Assembly (NCBI GenBank): GCA_964627305.1
Contig: CAZVHP010000006.1
Span: 124,001-188,000 of the forward strand
Reading direction: 5' to 3'
Origin: WJKG01 sp964627305
Lineage (GTDB): Bacteria > Zixibacteria > MSB-5A5 > GN15 > FEB-12
Length of the DNA stretch: 64,000 nucleotides
The notes under the pieces are model-generated. The model made no database searches, was not told the origin of the DNA, and saw only the letters and a list, made by a program, of their open reading frames with translations. The translations under genes were made by a program, and so were the position numbers. Shown piece after piece: positions 13,221-21,558 of this stretch; position 1 is the stretch's first letter, and every line of letters starts with the position of its first letter.

Positions 13221-14622
13221 GCCGTTGCTCAAGTGGTTTGGGTTGCGTCATGCCTCTCTTTTTGCCCGTGTCGGATCCAGCCCCGGCCTTCTGAGCCGTT
13301 GCCTTCTCTTCATACATGATCCGTCGCAGTTGTTCGACAGACTCCGCATGATCACACAACTGCGTGATCCCCTGTCTGAGAAAATCGTTCAACGGCTCCA
13401 TCCGGGCAATCGCGTTGTCGATCTTGTCACTGGCCCCCTTGACATAGGCACCAATATTGATCAGGTCCTCGTTCTCACGATAGATCGCAAGCACCTCGCG
13501 CATCTTCTGCGCCAGCTCGACATCCTCAGGAGGACTCACCTCCTTCATCAGGCGGCTGATCGAATCCAGAATGTCCACCGCCGGGTACTGGTTCATAGCC
13601 GCCAGTCGTCGCGACAACGTGATATGCCCGTCCAGGATCGACCGCACCGCATCGGAAATCGGCTCGTTGAAATCATCTCCCTCCACCAGCACCGTGTAAA
13701 CCCCGGTGATCGACCCCCGGTCGGACTGCCCCGAACGTTCCAGCAACCGCGGCAGCATCCCAAAGACCGATGGCGTGTATCCCTTCGCTGTCGGCGGCTC
13801 CCCGACAGCAATGCCCACCTCGCGCTGGGCCATGGCGATTCGTGTCAGAGAATCCATCATCAACATGACGTCCATCCCCTCATCACGAAAATGCTCCGCA
13901 ATGGCCGTTGCCACCATCGCCCCCTTGATGCGTATCAGCGACGGCTGATCGGAGGTCACCGCCACCACGACTGTCCGCTTCATGCCCTCAGGCCCAAGGT
14001 CCCGTTCGATAAACTCCCGCACCTCCCGGCCACGCTCCCCCACCAGCGCCACCACGTTGACATCGGCAGTCGAACCGCGGGCTATCATACCCAGCATCAC
14101 CGACTTCCCCACCCCCGAACCCGCGAATACGCCCATCCGCTGGCCCTTGCCAATGGTGGCAGCCAGATCGATCGCCTTTATTCCCGTATAGACCGCGTCC
14201 CGGATACGGCGACGTTTCAGTGCCGGCAACGGTTCCGAGATAATCGACCGCGTCTGGCGCGTCATCAACGGACCCTTGCCATCAATCGGTTCTCCCAGGC
14301 CACCGATCACCCGCCCGATCAGCCCCCGGCCCACCGGCACACGTAGCTGCTCCGACGTTGAGGTCACGATCGCCCCCGGCGTGATACCGCTTATCGGCCC
14401 CAAAGGCATCAGATACAGATGATTGTCCCGGAACCCCACAACCTCCGCCAGAACCCGCCCCCCGTCATCCCGATTCTCTATCTGGCACAGCCGGCCTATC
14501 GAAATCGCCGGCCCCGCCGACTCGATCACCATCCCCACCACCTGGGTCACCTTGCCGAAGTGCCTGACCGTGTTGACACGGGCGATGCGCTCGGCATACA
14601 TGTCATACGGCAAATACGTCAC
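13195..14622 (-). CDS. fliI: Flagellum-specific export ATPase FliI
   Basis: 475 residues, related to the F1-ATPase beta subunit. Walker A is FAGSGVGKS (about residues 166-174), Walker B is DVMLMMDSLTR, and the Q/E-containing block AMAQREVGIAVGEPP follows. It energises entry of substrates into the flagellar export gate on the cytoplasmic side. A GTG start with GAGGAG six bases upstream fits the 3-base gap from fliH. The last about 30 residues are Lys/Arg-rich beyond the usual family end. Confidence 0.96.
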   Translation of the reverse strand: MTYLPYDMYAERIARVNTVRHFGKVTQVVGMVIESAGPAISIGRLCQIENRDDGGRVLAEVVGFRDNHLYLMPLGPISGITPGAIVTSTSEQLRVPVGRGLIGRVIGGLGEPIDGKGPLMTRQTRSIISEPLPALKRRRIRDAVYTGIKAIDLAATIGKGQRMGVFAGSGVGKSVMLGMIARGSTADVNVVALVGERGREVREFIERDLGPEGMKRTVVVAVTSDQPSLIRIKGAMVATAIAEHFRDEGMDVMLMMDSLTRIAMAQREVGIAVGEPPTAKGYTPSVFGMLPRLLERSGQSDRGSITGVYTVLVEGDDFNEPISDAVRSILDGHITLSRRLAAMNQYPAVDILDSISRLMKEVSPPEDVELAQKMREVLAIYRENEDLINIGAYVKGASDKIDNAIARMEPLNDFLRQGITQLCDHAESVEQLRRIMYEEKATAQKAGAGSDTGKKRGMTQPKPLEQRHEEIRISP

Positions 14623-14625
14623 GGG

Positions 14626-15333
14626 CTACTCCTCAGATGACGCGATGGTTGTCTCAATGATCTCCAACTGCGACTCAAGGCGCGCATCGATATCACCCGA
14701 TGGCGTCTCGATGAAACAGCCGCCGTATCTCACTCGCGGATCGGGTAGTATCTCGATACCCTTTATGGACGTTGATCCCTCCAGAAACGTGTTGATGTGC
14801 TGTTCGACAACCGGCAGATGCCTGGGGTTGACCTTGATCTTCAGTTGCGAACGGTCCGCCAGGCTCTCGATGACGCCATTGATCAGCTTCACCGTCATCT
14901 CAGGATCAGCCTCAAAGGCATTGCAAGTGACTTTCCTGCTGGTCTGAATCACCAGTTGCAGCACCTGCTGCTTCGCTTCATCCAACAGGGCCTGGCGCTG
15001 CGCGATCACCTGGCCTATCGCCTGCTCGAAATCCCCAAGCACCTTCTGTGCCTCGGCCTTCCCGACCGCCAGCCCGGCCGCGTGACCCTTCTCGTAGCCC
15101 TCTTTTAGACCCTTCTGGTAGTCGGCCTGACGGTCCCTGCGGTAGGCCTCTTCAATCTTGTGTATCTCCTGAATGGGAATCGACTTCGATCCATCGGGGT
15201 GCGTCATGACCGTCACCAGCGGAAACAGCCCCCCCAGCTTCTTCTCCGCCGCGTATTCCCGCTCGAGATCGCACAAGACCTCCCCGATCACAACCTCACT
15301 GCCCCTGCGCACGTTGCGAAGCAGATTAGACAA
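14626..15333 (-). CDS. fliH: Flagellar assembly protein FliH
   Basis: FliH holds the FliI ATPase to the C-ring and regulates it. The 235-residue product has the glycine-repeat helix typical of FliH (KGLKEGYEKGHAAGLAVGKAEA, AxxxG pattern, about residues 90-110) and the C-terminal V/F-ATPase E-subunit-like domain ending near GGCFIETPSGDIDARLESQL. I place the start at the TTG at 15333, since AAGGAGG lies six bases upstream and the codon overlaps the fliG end by eight bases. The frame continues upstream to an ATG at 15432, but that part would overlap fliG by more than 100 bases. Confidence 0.9.
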   Translation of the reverse strand: MSNLLRNVRRGSEVVIGEVLCDLEREYAAEKKLGGLFPLVTVMTHPDGSKSIPIQEIHKIEEAYRRDRQADYQKGLKEGYEKGHAAGLAVGKAEAQKVLGDFEQAIGQVIAQRQALLDEAKQQVLQLVIQTSRKVTCNAFEADPEMTVKLINGVIESLADRSQLKIKVNPRHLPVVEQHINTFLEGSTSIKGIEILPDPRVRYGGCFIETPSGDIDARLESQLEIIETTIASSEE

Positions 15334-16342
15334 TGACTTCCTCCTTGCCGCCACGACCGGAGATAATGATCTGCCCCTCTTCTTCGAGCCGGCGTACCGA
15401 TTCCACGATTCGAGACTGCGCCGCCTCGACATCCGAAAGACGAGTCGGACCCATAAACTCCATCTCCTCGTTGATCATGACCGCAACACGTTCGGATACA
15501 TTGCCGAAGATCTTGGTCTTGACCTCATCGCTGGCCGCCTTGAGCGCCAGCGATAGATCCTTCGTCTCCACTTCCTTGAGCAGTCGCTGCACGGACCGAT
15601 CATCCAGAAGCGTGATGTCATCGAAGACAAACATCATGTTCTTGATCTCCGCCGCCAGGTCCGGGTCCTCCGCCTCCAGCGACTGCAGGATGTTCTTCTC
15701 CGCGGAGGTATCGATCAGGTTCAACAACTCAGCGATCGCCTTGGCGCCGCCGGTCGGAGACAACTCCCGACCGCCGGAGCTCTCAAAATGACTCTCCAGC
15801 GTTTGCTCGATCTCGTGCAGAACATCCGGCGAAATCTTCTCCATCGTCGCAATCCGTAACGATACCTCGGCCTGCAATTCCGGCGATAACTCCGAAAGCA
15901 CCACCGCCGCCTGTTGTATGGCCAGCTGTGTCAGAATCAATGCGATCGTCTGTGGATGTTCACCCTGAAGGAACCCGGAGAGTTGCTTGGGGTCCACCTC
16001 CTTGAGCAGTGAGAAGCCACGTGACCGTATGGAACCCTCCAGCCGGTGCATGATCTGGGAAGCGCGCTGCAAACCAACCGCCTTCTCCAGAATCTCCTTG
16101 GCGAAATCGATACCACCCTGCGAAATGTACTGGCGAGCCATGAAGATCTGGTGGCACTCTTTTATTATCTCCTCTTCGACATCCGGTGAAACATCTCTGA
16201 GATTGGCGATCTCGATTGTGATCTTCTCAAGGTCCTGCTCGTGCATGTCCTTGAGCACCAGCGCCGAGACCTCGGGCCCGAACGCCACCAGCGCAATCGC
16301 CGCCTTCTGAACCGCCGTCAGATTCTCTATCTTCGTTTCCAT
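15326..16342 (-). CDS. fliG: Flagellar motor switch protein FliG
   Basis: 338 residues, normal for FliG. It contains the EHPQTIALIL motif of the middle domain and the C-terminal torque domain with its charged helix (DRSVQRLLKEVETKDLSLAL). It also ends in the usual helical block VEAAQSRIVESVRRLEEEGQI. FliG connects the MS-ring to FliM and interacts with MotA to produce torque. The neighbours are fliF upstream and fliH downstream, the standard order. Confidence 0.97.
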   Translation of the reverse strand: METKIENLTAVQKAAIALVAFGPEVSALVLKDMHEQDLEKITIEIANLRDVSPDVEEEIIKECHQIFMARQYISQGGIDFAKEILEKAVGLQRASQIMHRLEGSIRSRGFSLLKEVDPKQLSGFLQGEHPQTIALILTQLAIQQAAVVLSELSPELQAEVSLRIATMEKISPDVLHEIEQTLESHFESSGGRELSPTGGAKAIAELLNLIDTSAEKNILQSLEAEDPDLAAEIKNMMFVFDDITLLDDRSVQRLLKEVETKDLSLALKAASDEVKTKIFGNVSERVAVMINEEMEFMGPTRLSDVEAAQSRIVESVRRLEEEGQIIISGRGGKEEVIV

Positions 16343-16358
16343 ACTCAGTATCGCCTGT

Positions 16359-17927
16359 CTAATCGACCATCAGGGTTCTGATTACCTTGGCCATCTCATC
16401 CGGCTGCTTCCGAGCGGTCTCACGAATCTGATCAACCAGCCGGTTCTTGCGCTCTTCCTCCTTGATCGACAGATCCAGCTCTTCCGCCTCCTGCGGCTCC
16501 GTCTGGCCTGCTGCGGCCACAACCGGCTCCGTGACCGGCTGCGGCGGCGGCACCATAAGCTTACCCAGAGCCGCAAACAACTTGCGCGCCTTCTTTCGGA
16601 AATACAGTAACAGGAACAGAATCAGCAGTACGTAGCCAACCTTGCGAGCTATCTCCATGTAGAAATCGCGCATATACATCGAGTCCAGCGCCTGGCGGTC
16701 CTGACGCAGATCCTGCCGATCAAACGCCAGATTGACCATCTCAATCTGGTCCTCACGCTCACCGTTAAACCCGACCGCATTCTTCACGATATTCGCCAGA
16801 CGATCCAGCTCCTCCTGCGGCCGCGGCTGATATACCGTCTCTACAGCCCCGTTATCACTGACTACCTCGCTGTACGTCCCGTCGACCAACACAGCCACCG
16901 AAAGCCGCTGGACAGTGCCAACCGCATTGACAATGTGCTCTACCGTCTTGTTTATCTCATAATTCGTGACCACCGTCTCGCTGTTCTCTTCACTCGTGCT
17001 CTCCGCCTCCTCCGGTGCCCTGTCCTCCGCTCTGCTGCCCCCCTTCGTGCGCTGCTCGCTCCGGATCGTAGCACTATTCGGGTCATACAGCTCCGACTGC
17101 CTCTCCACCTGCTGGAAATTCAAATCGGCCGTGACGCGCACCACCGACTTGTCCGCCCCCAGCACATTGTCCAGCATGGACTGCGCCTTGTCCTGAAGGT
17201 ACCGCTCGACGTTCTGACGCACCTCCAACTGCGAGCTGGACAGCCCGGCCAGCATATCAGCCTGGTCGCCGGAAGACAGAAGATTGCCGTCATAGTCAAC
17301 AATAGTGATATTCTTCGGAGCCAGTCCCTCGACCGAGGACGCGACCAAATGCGTCACCCCCTTGATCTGCGACTTGGAAAGCCCGCCCGCCGCCAGCTTC
17401 AACACCACCGAGGCAGTGGCCTCGCGCTGATCCTCTCGGAACAGCCGCTCCTTCGGCATAACGATATGCACCCGCGCCGCCTTCACCTCGGATAGCTGCA
17501 TGATGGTACGCGTCAACTCCCCTTCGAGCGCGCGACGGAAATTCAGGTTCTGCAGAAAGTCGGTCATGCCCAACTGACTGTTGTCGAAGATCGAATACCC
17601 CACCGAGCCACTCGTCGGCAACCCCTGACCGGCCAGTTCCAGACGCACCTGGTAAACCCTGTCGGAAGGAACCTCGACCGATGACCCACCATCGGATATC
17701 TGGTATGGAATCTTCTGATCGTTCAGATACGATACGATCTCTCCAGCCTCATTCTGACTCAGATTAGTGTACAGACGGGCATACGAGACGCTGTTGATCC
17801 AGCCGACCATGAATATCAGACCGACAACACTCCCGGCAATTACTCCCAGCAGCATCATCACCTGACTGGCCGACATCCGACCAACCCAGTCCATCAGGGA
17901 CTGTGCGAAATTCTTTAGGCTTTCCAT
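16359..17927 (-). CDS. fliF: Flagellar MS-ring protein FliF
   Basis: A 522-residue membrane protein that forms the MS-ring in the inner membrane. It has a first membrane segment (about residues 20-42, VMMLLGVIAGSVVGLIFMVG) and the ring-building YscJ-like domain (ARLYTNLSQNEAGEIVSYLN, then GSVGYSIFD). A second membrane segment lies near residue 440 (VGYVLLILFLLLYFRK), and the C-terminal tail binds FliG. The ATG at 17927 is preferred because AGGAAGGAGT directly precedes it; the open frame runs 15 codons further upstream without a better site. Confidence 0.96.
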   Translation of the reverse strand: MESLKNFAQSLMDWVGRMSASQVMMLLGVIAGSVVGLIFMVGWINSVSYARLYTNLSQNEAGEIVSYLNDQKIPYQISDGGSSVEVPSDRVYQVRLELAGQGLPTSGSVGYSIFDNSQLGMTDFLQNLNFRRALEGELTRTIMQLSEVKAARVHIVMPKERLFREDQREATASVVLKLAAGGLSKSQIKGVTHLVASSVEGLAPKNITIVDYDGNLLSSGDQADMLAGLSSSQLEVRQNVERYLQDKAQSMLDNVLGADKSVVRVTADLNFQQVERQSELYDPNSATIRSEQRTKGGSRAEDRAPEEAESTSEENSETVVTNYEINKTVEHIVNAVGTVQRLSVAVLVDGTYSEVVSDNGAVETVYQPRPQEELDRLANIVKNAVGFNGEREDQIEMVNLAFDRQDLRQDRQALDSMYMRDFYMEIARKVGYVLLILFLLLYFRKKARKLFAALGKLMVPPPQPVTEPVVAAAGQTEPQEAEELDLSIKEEERKNRLVDQIRETARKQPDEMAKVIRTLMVD

Positions 17928-18030
17928 ACTCCTTCCTATGTTGTCATATTCACCAGGGGCACCGCCATCCATGGCAGTGAGAAAAGGAGCCGCCAGCCGT
18001 CCATGCCCGGCGACTCCCTTCAGTCGCCTT

Positions 18031-18351
18031 CTACATAGGCATCCTCATAATCTCGTTGTAAGCATTGAGCAGCTTGTTCCTGATCTCCAGCAGCAGATCG
18101 GTCGCAATCCCGGCCTCGCGCGCCTTGATCATGACCTGGTGCAACTCAACCGGCTCCCCTTCCATGAACGCCTGCTGAATCTGCGCGGAGTCACCCTGGA
18201 TAGCGTTCACCTCACTGAGCAGATTGCTCAGCATCTCCGTGAATTGCGCCGACTGCGCCTCCTTGGGCAGGGCCCCTTGACCCGCTGACACGCCGGACGT
18301 CTCGATAAGCCCCGGAACATGGAAACCGATATTGTTGATCGGGTTACCCAT
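18031..18351 (-). CDS. fliE: Flagellar hook-basal body protein FliE
   Basis: About 106 residues with the FliE C-terminal half: VELHQVMIKAREAGIATDLL then EIRNKLLNAYNEIMRMPM. FliE joins the MS-ring to the proximal rod. The TAGTGATG junction with the upstream small gene shows translational coupling; the start is either the GTG (18354) or the ATG (18351). The gap to fliF is about 100 bases. Confidence 0.95.
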   Translation of the reverse strand: MGNPINNIGFHVPGLIETSGVSAGQGALPKEAQSAQFTEMLSNLLSEVNAIQGDSAQIQQAFMEGEPVELHQVMIKAREAGIATDLLLEIRNKLLNAYNEIMRMPM

Positions 18352-18353
18352 CA

Positions 18354-18683
18354 CTATGCCTTAATGTCTATCCGCGTGCCGATCTTTGCCTCACCCAGAG
18401 ACTGACCGGCCTGTCTGCTGTATCCGGGCCCGAAACGCTCCGAATCCTTGAACCGCTCGAACAGCAGATCAAGGGCGGCCCGCTCCTCCGCAGACAGGCT
18501 GTCCGCATAACTGCCACTGGCAGGGCGAACCGCAAGCTGCGACTCATCCTGCTGCCCCTGTGGAGCTATCGTCACGTGGCGGTTCGCTACAGACTTATCC
18601 TGCTTTTCCACCTGCTGTGAGTCGGCTCTCTGCTGGCGAGTAAGCTGCTGATACGCCTGAATGCCAATAGGATTGATCTTCAT
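18354..18683 (-). CDS. Flagellar-operon protein of unknown function between flgC and fliE
   Basis: A 109-residue hydrophilic protein beginning MKINPIGIQAYQQL. It has a Gln/Asp-rich middle and a folded-looking block SAEERAALDLLFERFKDSE, and ends KIGTRIDIKA. No signal peptide or membrane segment is seen. flgC and fliE are normally adjacent, so an extra gene here is notable. The start resembles that of FlgM-type anti-sigma factors, but nothing else supports that. It may be a rod or export accessory protein. It is coupled to fliE by a one-base overlap, so it is probably expressed with the basal body. Confidence 0.7.
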   Translation of the reverse strand: MKINPIGIQAYQQLTRQQRADSQQVEKQDKSVANRHVTIAPQGQQDESQLAVRPASGSYADSLSAEERAALDLLFERFKDSERFGPGYSRQAGQSLGEAKIGTRIDIKA

Positions 18684-18709
18684 GAACTATTCCTCCGAGA
18701 ACCTGAGCG

Positions 18710-19204
18710 CTATATGTCCAGCGCGTTCTTGGCCATTGTCTTCGCTGTTGCAATTGCCGCCGCGTTGGCCTCATATCCACGCGAGGCAGCAATCATATCC
18801 ACCATCTCCGTAACCACTTCTACATCGGGCATCTTCACATACCCATCCTCGTCCGCGTTCGGATGTCCCGGATCGTACACCAGCTTGAAACTGTCTCGTG
18901 GCGACTGGACCTCCTCGAACTCCGTCGAGGACACCTCAACCGAACGCCCCGTGCTGATTCCCCGCGCACCCATGTGACCCGCATGCGTCTGGTACAGCCG
19001 CCCGCGCGCCGAACGCAACTGGTCCTTGAACGAGGCCTCCGTCGCCTGTTCCTTCACGACCACGTGCTTACGACGATAAGGCCCCCCCTCGGCAGTCTCC
19101 GTCGTCTCCGCATTGGCGATATTCTGGGCGACCACATTCATCTTCGCCCGCTGCACCGACATCCCGCGCGATGAAAGCTCAATTGCGTTCAAAATTCCTG
19201 CCAT
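18710..19204 (-). CDS. flgC: Flagellar proximal rod protein FlgC
   Basis: 164 residues with the rod N-terminal motif NVVAQNIANAETT, the FlgC-specific block YDPGHPNADEDGYVKMPDV and the closing helix VVTEMVDMIAASRGYEANA. It assembles into the proximal rod after export. It follows flgB by 22 bases in the same operon. Length is somewhat above the usual 135-150 because of a loop near residues 55-90. Confidence 0.97.
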   Translation of the reverse strand: MAGILNAIELSSRGMSVQRAKMNVVAQNIANAETTETAEGGPYRRKHVVVKEQATEASFKDQLRSARGRLYQTHAGHMGARGISTGRSVEVSSTEFEEVQSPRDSFKLVYDPGHPNADEDGYVKMPDVEVVTEMVDMIAASRGYEANAAAIATAKTMAKNALDI

Positions 19205-19226
19205 AATTCACATAACCCTTCCCATA

Positions 19227-19640
19227 CTACTGCCCCTTGATCGCCTTCTGCAAACCCTCCAGCCGCAGCGCCAGCAATTTGGCGCCCACCGAAAAGGTCA
19301 GCTCGTTTTGGGCCATATTTGATATCTCACTGTCGATGTCCACCGAGTTGAACTCCCCGCCCCGGATCCTCTCATTGCTGATTTTCGGCGGCCGCTCCGG
19401 GTGGTTGCCCAGCGGAAGGTGCCCCTCATGAGTCAGCGTACCCGCAATCATCGTCTCATCGCCGAACGCACGCCGAACCTCGGCATGAAAGTCCATCTGC
19501 TTGCTTTGATAACCGGCCGTGGTGGCATTGGCCACATTGCCCGCAACCAGCTTGTGACGAAGCGAACTCAGGTCCAGAAAATCGTTGTACTTCGGCACGC
19601 CGGCGCGGTTGAATATGAACTGAGTAATCATATTTGACAT
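19227..19640 (-). CDS. flgB: Flagellar proximal rod protein FlgB
   Basis: 137 residues, first gene of the flgB-fliJ operon. Motifs: LRHKLVAGNVANATTAGYQSK at the N terminus and DSEISNMAQNELTFSVGAKLL at the C terminus, typical of FlgB. A sigma-54-type promoter is placed about 43-57 bases upstream of the ATG. The protein is the first rod subunit to assemble after FliE. Confidence 0.96.
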   Translation of the reverse strand: MSNMITQFIFNRAGVPKYNDFLDLSSLRHKLVAGNVANATTAGYQSKQMDFHAEVRRAFGDETMIAGTLTHEGHLPLGNHPERPPKISNERIRGGEFNSVDIDSEISNMAQNELTFSVGAKLLALRLEGLQKAIKGQ

Positions 19641-19682
19641 CGCAAAGTCTCATCCTATGAGTTCTTCTCAGGCAATCTGTTC

Positions 19683-19697
19683 GCAAGACTAATGCCA
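19683..19697 (-). promoter_or_regulatory. Sigma-54-type promoter of the flgB-fliJ operon
   Basis: Minus strand TGGCAT, five bases, TTGCG. Both invariant dinucleotides (GG, GC) are present with correct 10-base separation. It lies 43 bases from the flgB ATG, a normal leader length. This matches the promoter type seen before flgF. Confidence 0.72.
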
Positions 19698-19819
19698 AAC
19701 TGCCCGACCAATTGCTGAATCTGTTGCAGGATAACGCATTGCGTCGCGATTACCGCCGAACCAAGCGGCCCCGACAAGCCCCCGAAAGGAAACGATTTCC
19801 TGATAACAGTGGAAGAAAC

Positions 19820-20572
19820 TTACCGAACCGGCGACAACCGGAAATCCTCCGCCCGCGGCTCACCAGAGGACAACTCATCTGTCAGCACCACGATGTCCAC
19901 CCGACGGTTCTGGGCACGGTTGTCAATAGAGTTATTGGGACGTATGGGACGATGCTTGCCGTATCCCAACGCAGATATGCGGCTCGGCAGTATCCCGTGC
20001 CGTTCAATCAAGTACTGAACCACGCTGGTCGCCCGCGCCGCCGAAAGATCCCAGTCGCTGGGATGACGATTCGACCTGGGCTCCCGATCATCCGTATGCC
20101 CCTCAATCCGAATGTGGTTCGGCAATAGTCGGATCCGCTCGGCCACCAGGTCCAGTATCTCGGTGGCTCGGAGACCCAACTCCGCCGCCCCCGGCTCGAA
20201 AACCACCGATTCCATGATCCGCACCACCAACCCGCGCTCGGTGATCTCCGTAATCACTTCCTCCTGACGCCCCATCTCCTCAGACTTCTCCTCGACATAC
20301 TTCTGCAGCATCTTCAAATCGCCGAGCTTGAGCAGACCGTGACCGCTTGCCGATGGGTCAAGGTCCCAGCGATCAAGCACCACATGCCCCCCTCTGAGCA
20401 CCCCCGACAACGCCTGTGCCATCCGCCCGAACTTCTTGGCGTCGATCTGCGACATCGAATACATCACCACAAAAAACGCCAACAGCAACGTGATCAGATC
20501 TGCATAGGTGAGCAGCCAGCGATCAAGATTCTCGCCGTCCTCATCCTTTCGTCGGGGGCGTCGGCTAAACAT
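19820..20572 (-). CDS. motB: Flagellar stator protein MotB
   Basis: A 250-residue inner-membrane protein with one N-terminal membrane helix carrying the proton-binding aspartate (Asp25 in LLTYADLITLLLAFF). The periplasmic OmpA-like peptidoglycan-binding domain follows (residues 120-235, with RIRIEGHTDDREP-type and SAARATSVVQYLI motifs). It anchors the stator and conducts the driving ion with MotA. It lies 7 bases after motA. Confidence 0.95.
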   Translation of the reverse strand: MFSRRPRRKDEDGENLDRWLLTYADLITLLLAFFVVMYSMSQIDAKKFGRMAQALSGVLRGGHVVLDRWDLDPSASGHGLLKLGDLKMLQKYVEEKSEEMGRQEEVITEITERGLVVRIMESVVFEPGAAELGLRATEILDLVAERIRLLPNHIRIEGHTDDREPRSNRHPSDWDLSAARATSVVQYLIERHGILPSRISALGYGKHRPIRPNNSIDNRAQNRRVDIVVLTDELSSGEPRAEDFRLSPVR

Positions 20573-20579
20573 GGATACG

Positions 20580-21341
20580 TCAGGCAGCTAAACGTTGATG
20601 CGGAGCCATGAACGACATCAACCGCTCGCGGACACTGCGCGGGTTGTCACCGGCCTGGATCGCCAGCGTGCCTTCCATCAGAAGCTCCAAATGAGCGATC
20701 TCCTCATCGTGCCGGAGACGAAGTTTGTCCGCAATGGGAAGGAAAAACACATTCGCCAGCGCCACCCCCCACAGCGTCGCGATAAATGCCCCCGCGATGG
20801 CCGTCGCCATGCGGGCAGCATTATTCGTGTTACCCAGCGTGTGCACCAGCCCCAGCACCGTCCCGATTATCCCCATGGTCGGTGAGAATCCACCGGCCTT
20901 GCGGAAAAACGCGATGCCCCGGTTGTGACGCTCCTCCATGTAAGCAATCTCGGTCTCCAGAATCGAGCGCAGAGTATCGGCCTCTGTCCCGTCAATCGCC
21001 AACTGGAGCGCCTTGCGCAGGAACTTGTCGTTGATACGAGCAAGCTCCTTCTCCAAACCCAGTATCCCGTCGCGGCGCGCCCGCTCGGCCAGACGGACCA
21101 GCAGATCAATCGTGCGATCATGGTTGGCTATGCGCTCCGAAAAGGCCAGCCGAAGCAGCGTCGGTACCTGCGAAACCGTCGACATCGAACTGGTGACAAT
21201 CGTGGCCCCAAGCGTACCCCCAACCACGATAAGAATAGGCGCCGTCAAAAAGACAGAGTCGATCGTCCCACCCTCAAGGGCGTATGATCCACCTATTGCA
21301 GCAATCGCGATAACCAGGCCGAGCAGTGTTGCAAAGTCCAT
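20580..21341 (-). CDS. motA: Flagellar stator protein MotA
   Basis: About 253 residues with four membrane segments, two before and two after the cytoplasmic loop. The third segment holds the conserved proline block GGFSPTMGIIGTVLGLVHTLGN; the loop has the charged residues that touch FliG (around EERHNRGIAFFRK). The ATG at 21341 (MDFATLLGL) matches the family start; an in-frame TTG three codons upstream is less likely. A possible sigma-28-like promoter lies 75-101 bases upstream. Confidence 0.95.
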   Translation of the reverse strand: MDFATLLGLVIAIAAIGGSYALEGGTIDSVFLTAPILIVVGGTLGATIVTSSMSTVSQVPTLLRLAFSERIANHDRTIDLLVRLAERARRDGILGLEKELARINDKFLRKALQLAIDGTEADTLRSILETEIAYMEERHNRGIAFFRKAGGFSPTMGIIGTVLGLVHTLGNTNNAARMATAIAGAFIATLWGVALANVFFLPIADKLRLRHDEEIAHLELLMEGTLAIQAGDNPRSVRERLMSFMAPHQRLAA

Positions 21342-21415
21342 AGCGTTCAACAGCTTGAGTTCAGCAAACCCAGCGCCCGCTGAGCCGTCTCAGCAGACAC
21401 TCATGTCTATCTGGT

Positions 21416-21442
21416 TTATCGGCAGAAAGGGCGGATTATCAA
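21416..21442 (-). promoter_or_regulatory. Possible sigma-28 (FliA) promoter of motAB
   Basis: Minus strand TTGATAAT, 11 bases, GCCGATAA. The -10 part is a perfect match to the FliA consensus and the spacing is exact, but the -35 part matches TAAAGTTT at only three positions. The site lies 75 bases upstream of motA and downstream of the regulator's terminator. Confidence 0.45.
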
Positions 21443-21475
21443 GGTCAGACCGGCCGCTATCCTGCACCAGAACAG

Positions 21476-21501
21476 CAAAAAGGCCCCCAACGGGACCTTT
21501 C
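21476..21501 (-). terminator. Intrinsic terminator after the sigma-54 regulator gene
   Basis: Minus strand AAGGTCCC, loop GTTG, GGGGCCTT followed by TTTT. Eight-base stem with one G-T pair. It separates the kinase/regulator transcript from motAB. Confidence 0.82.
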
Positions 21502-21558
21502 CTGCACATGAGTATTACTAAGTGAGACACTGCGTTACCGATCAGGGAACTCCGCCAC

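Noticed and set aside
18354..18683. Small flgC-fliE gene as FlgM anti-sigma-28 factor
   Set aside because: Only the first residues (MKINPI) resemble FlgM; the C-terminal sigma-binding helices are not recognisable.
19785..19805. Terminator after motB (GGAAA/TTTCC hairpin)
   Set aside because: The stem is short and AT-rich and is followed by only a few T residues; not convincing.
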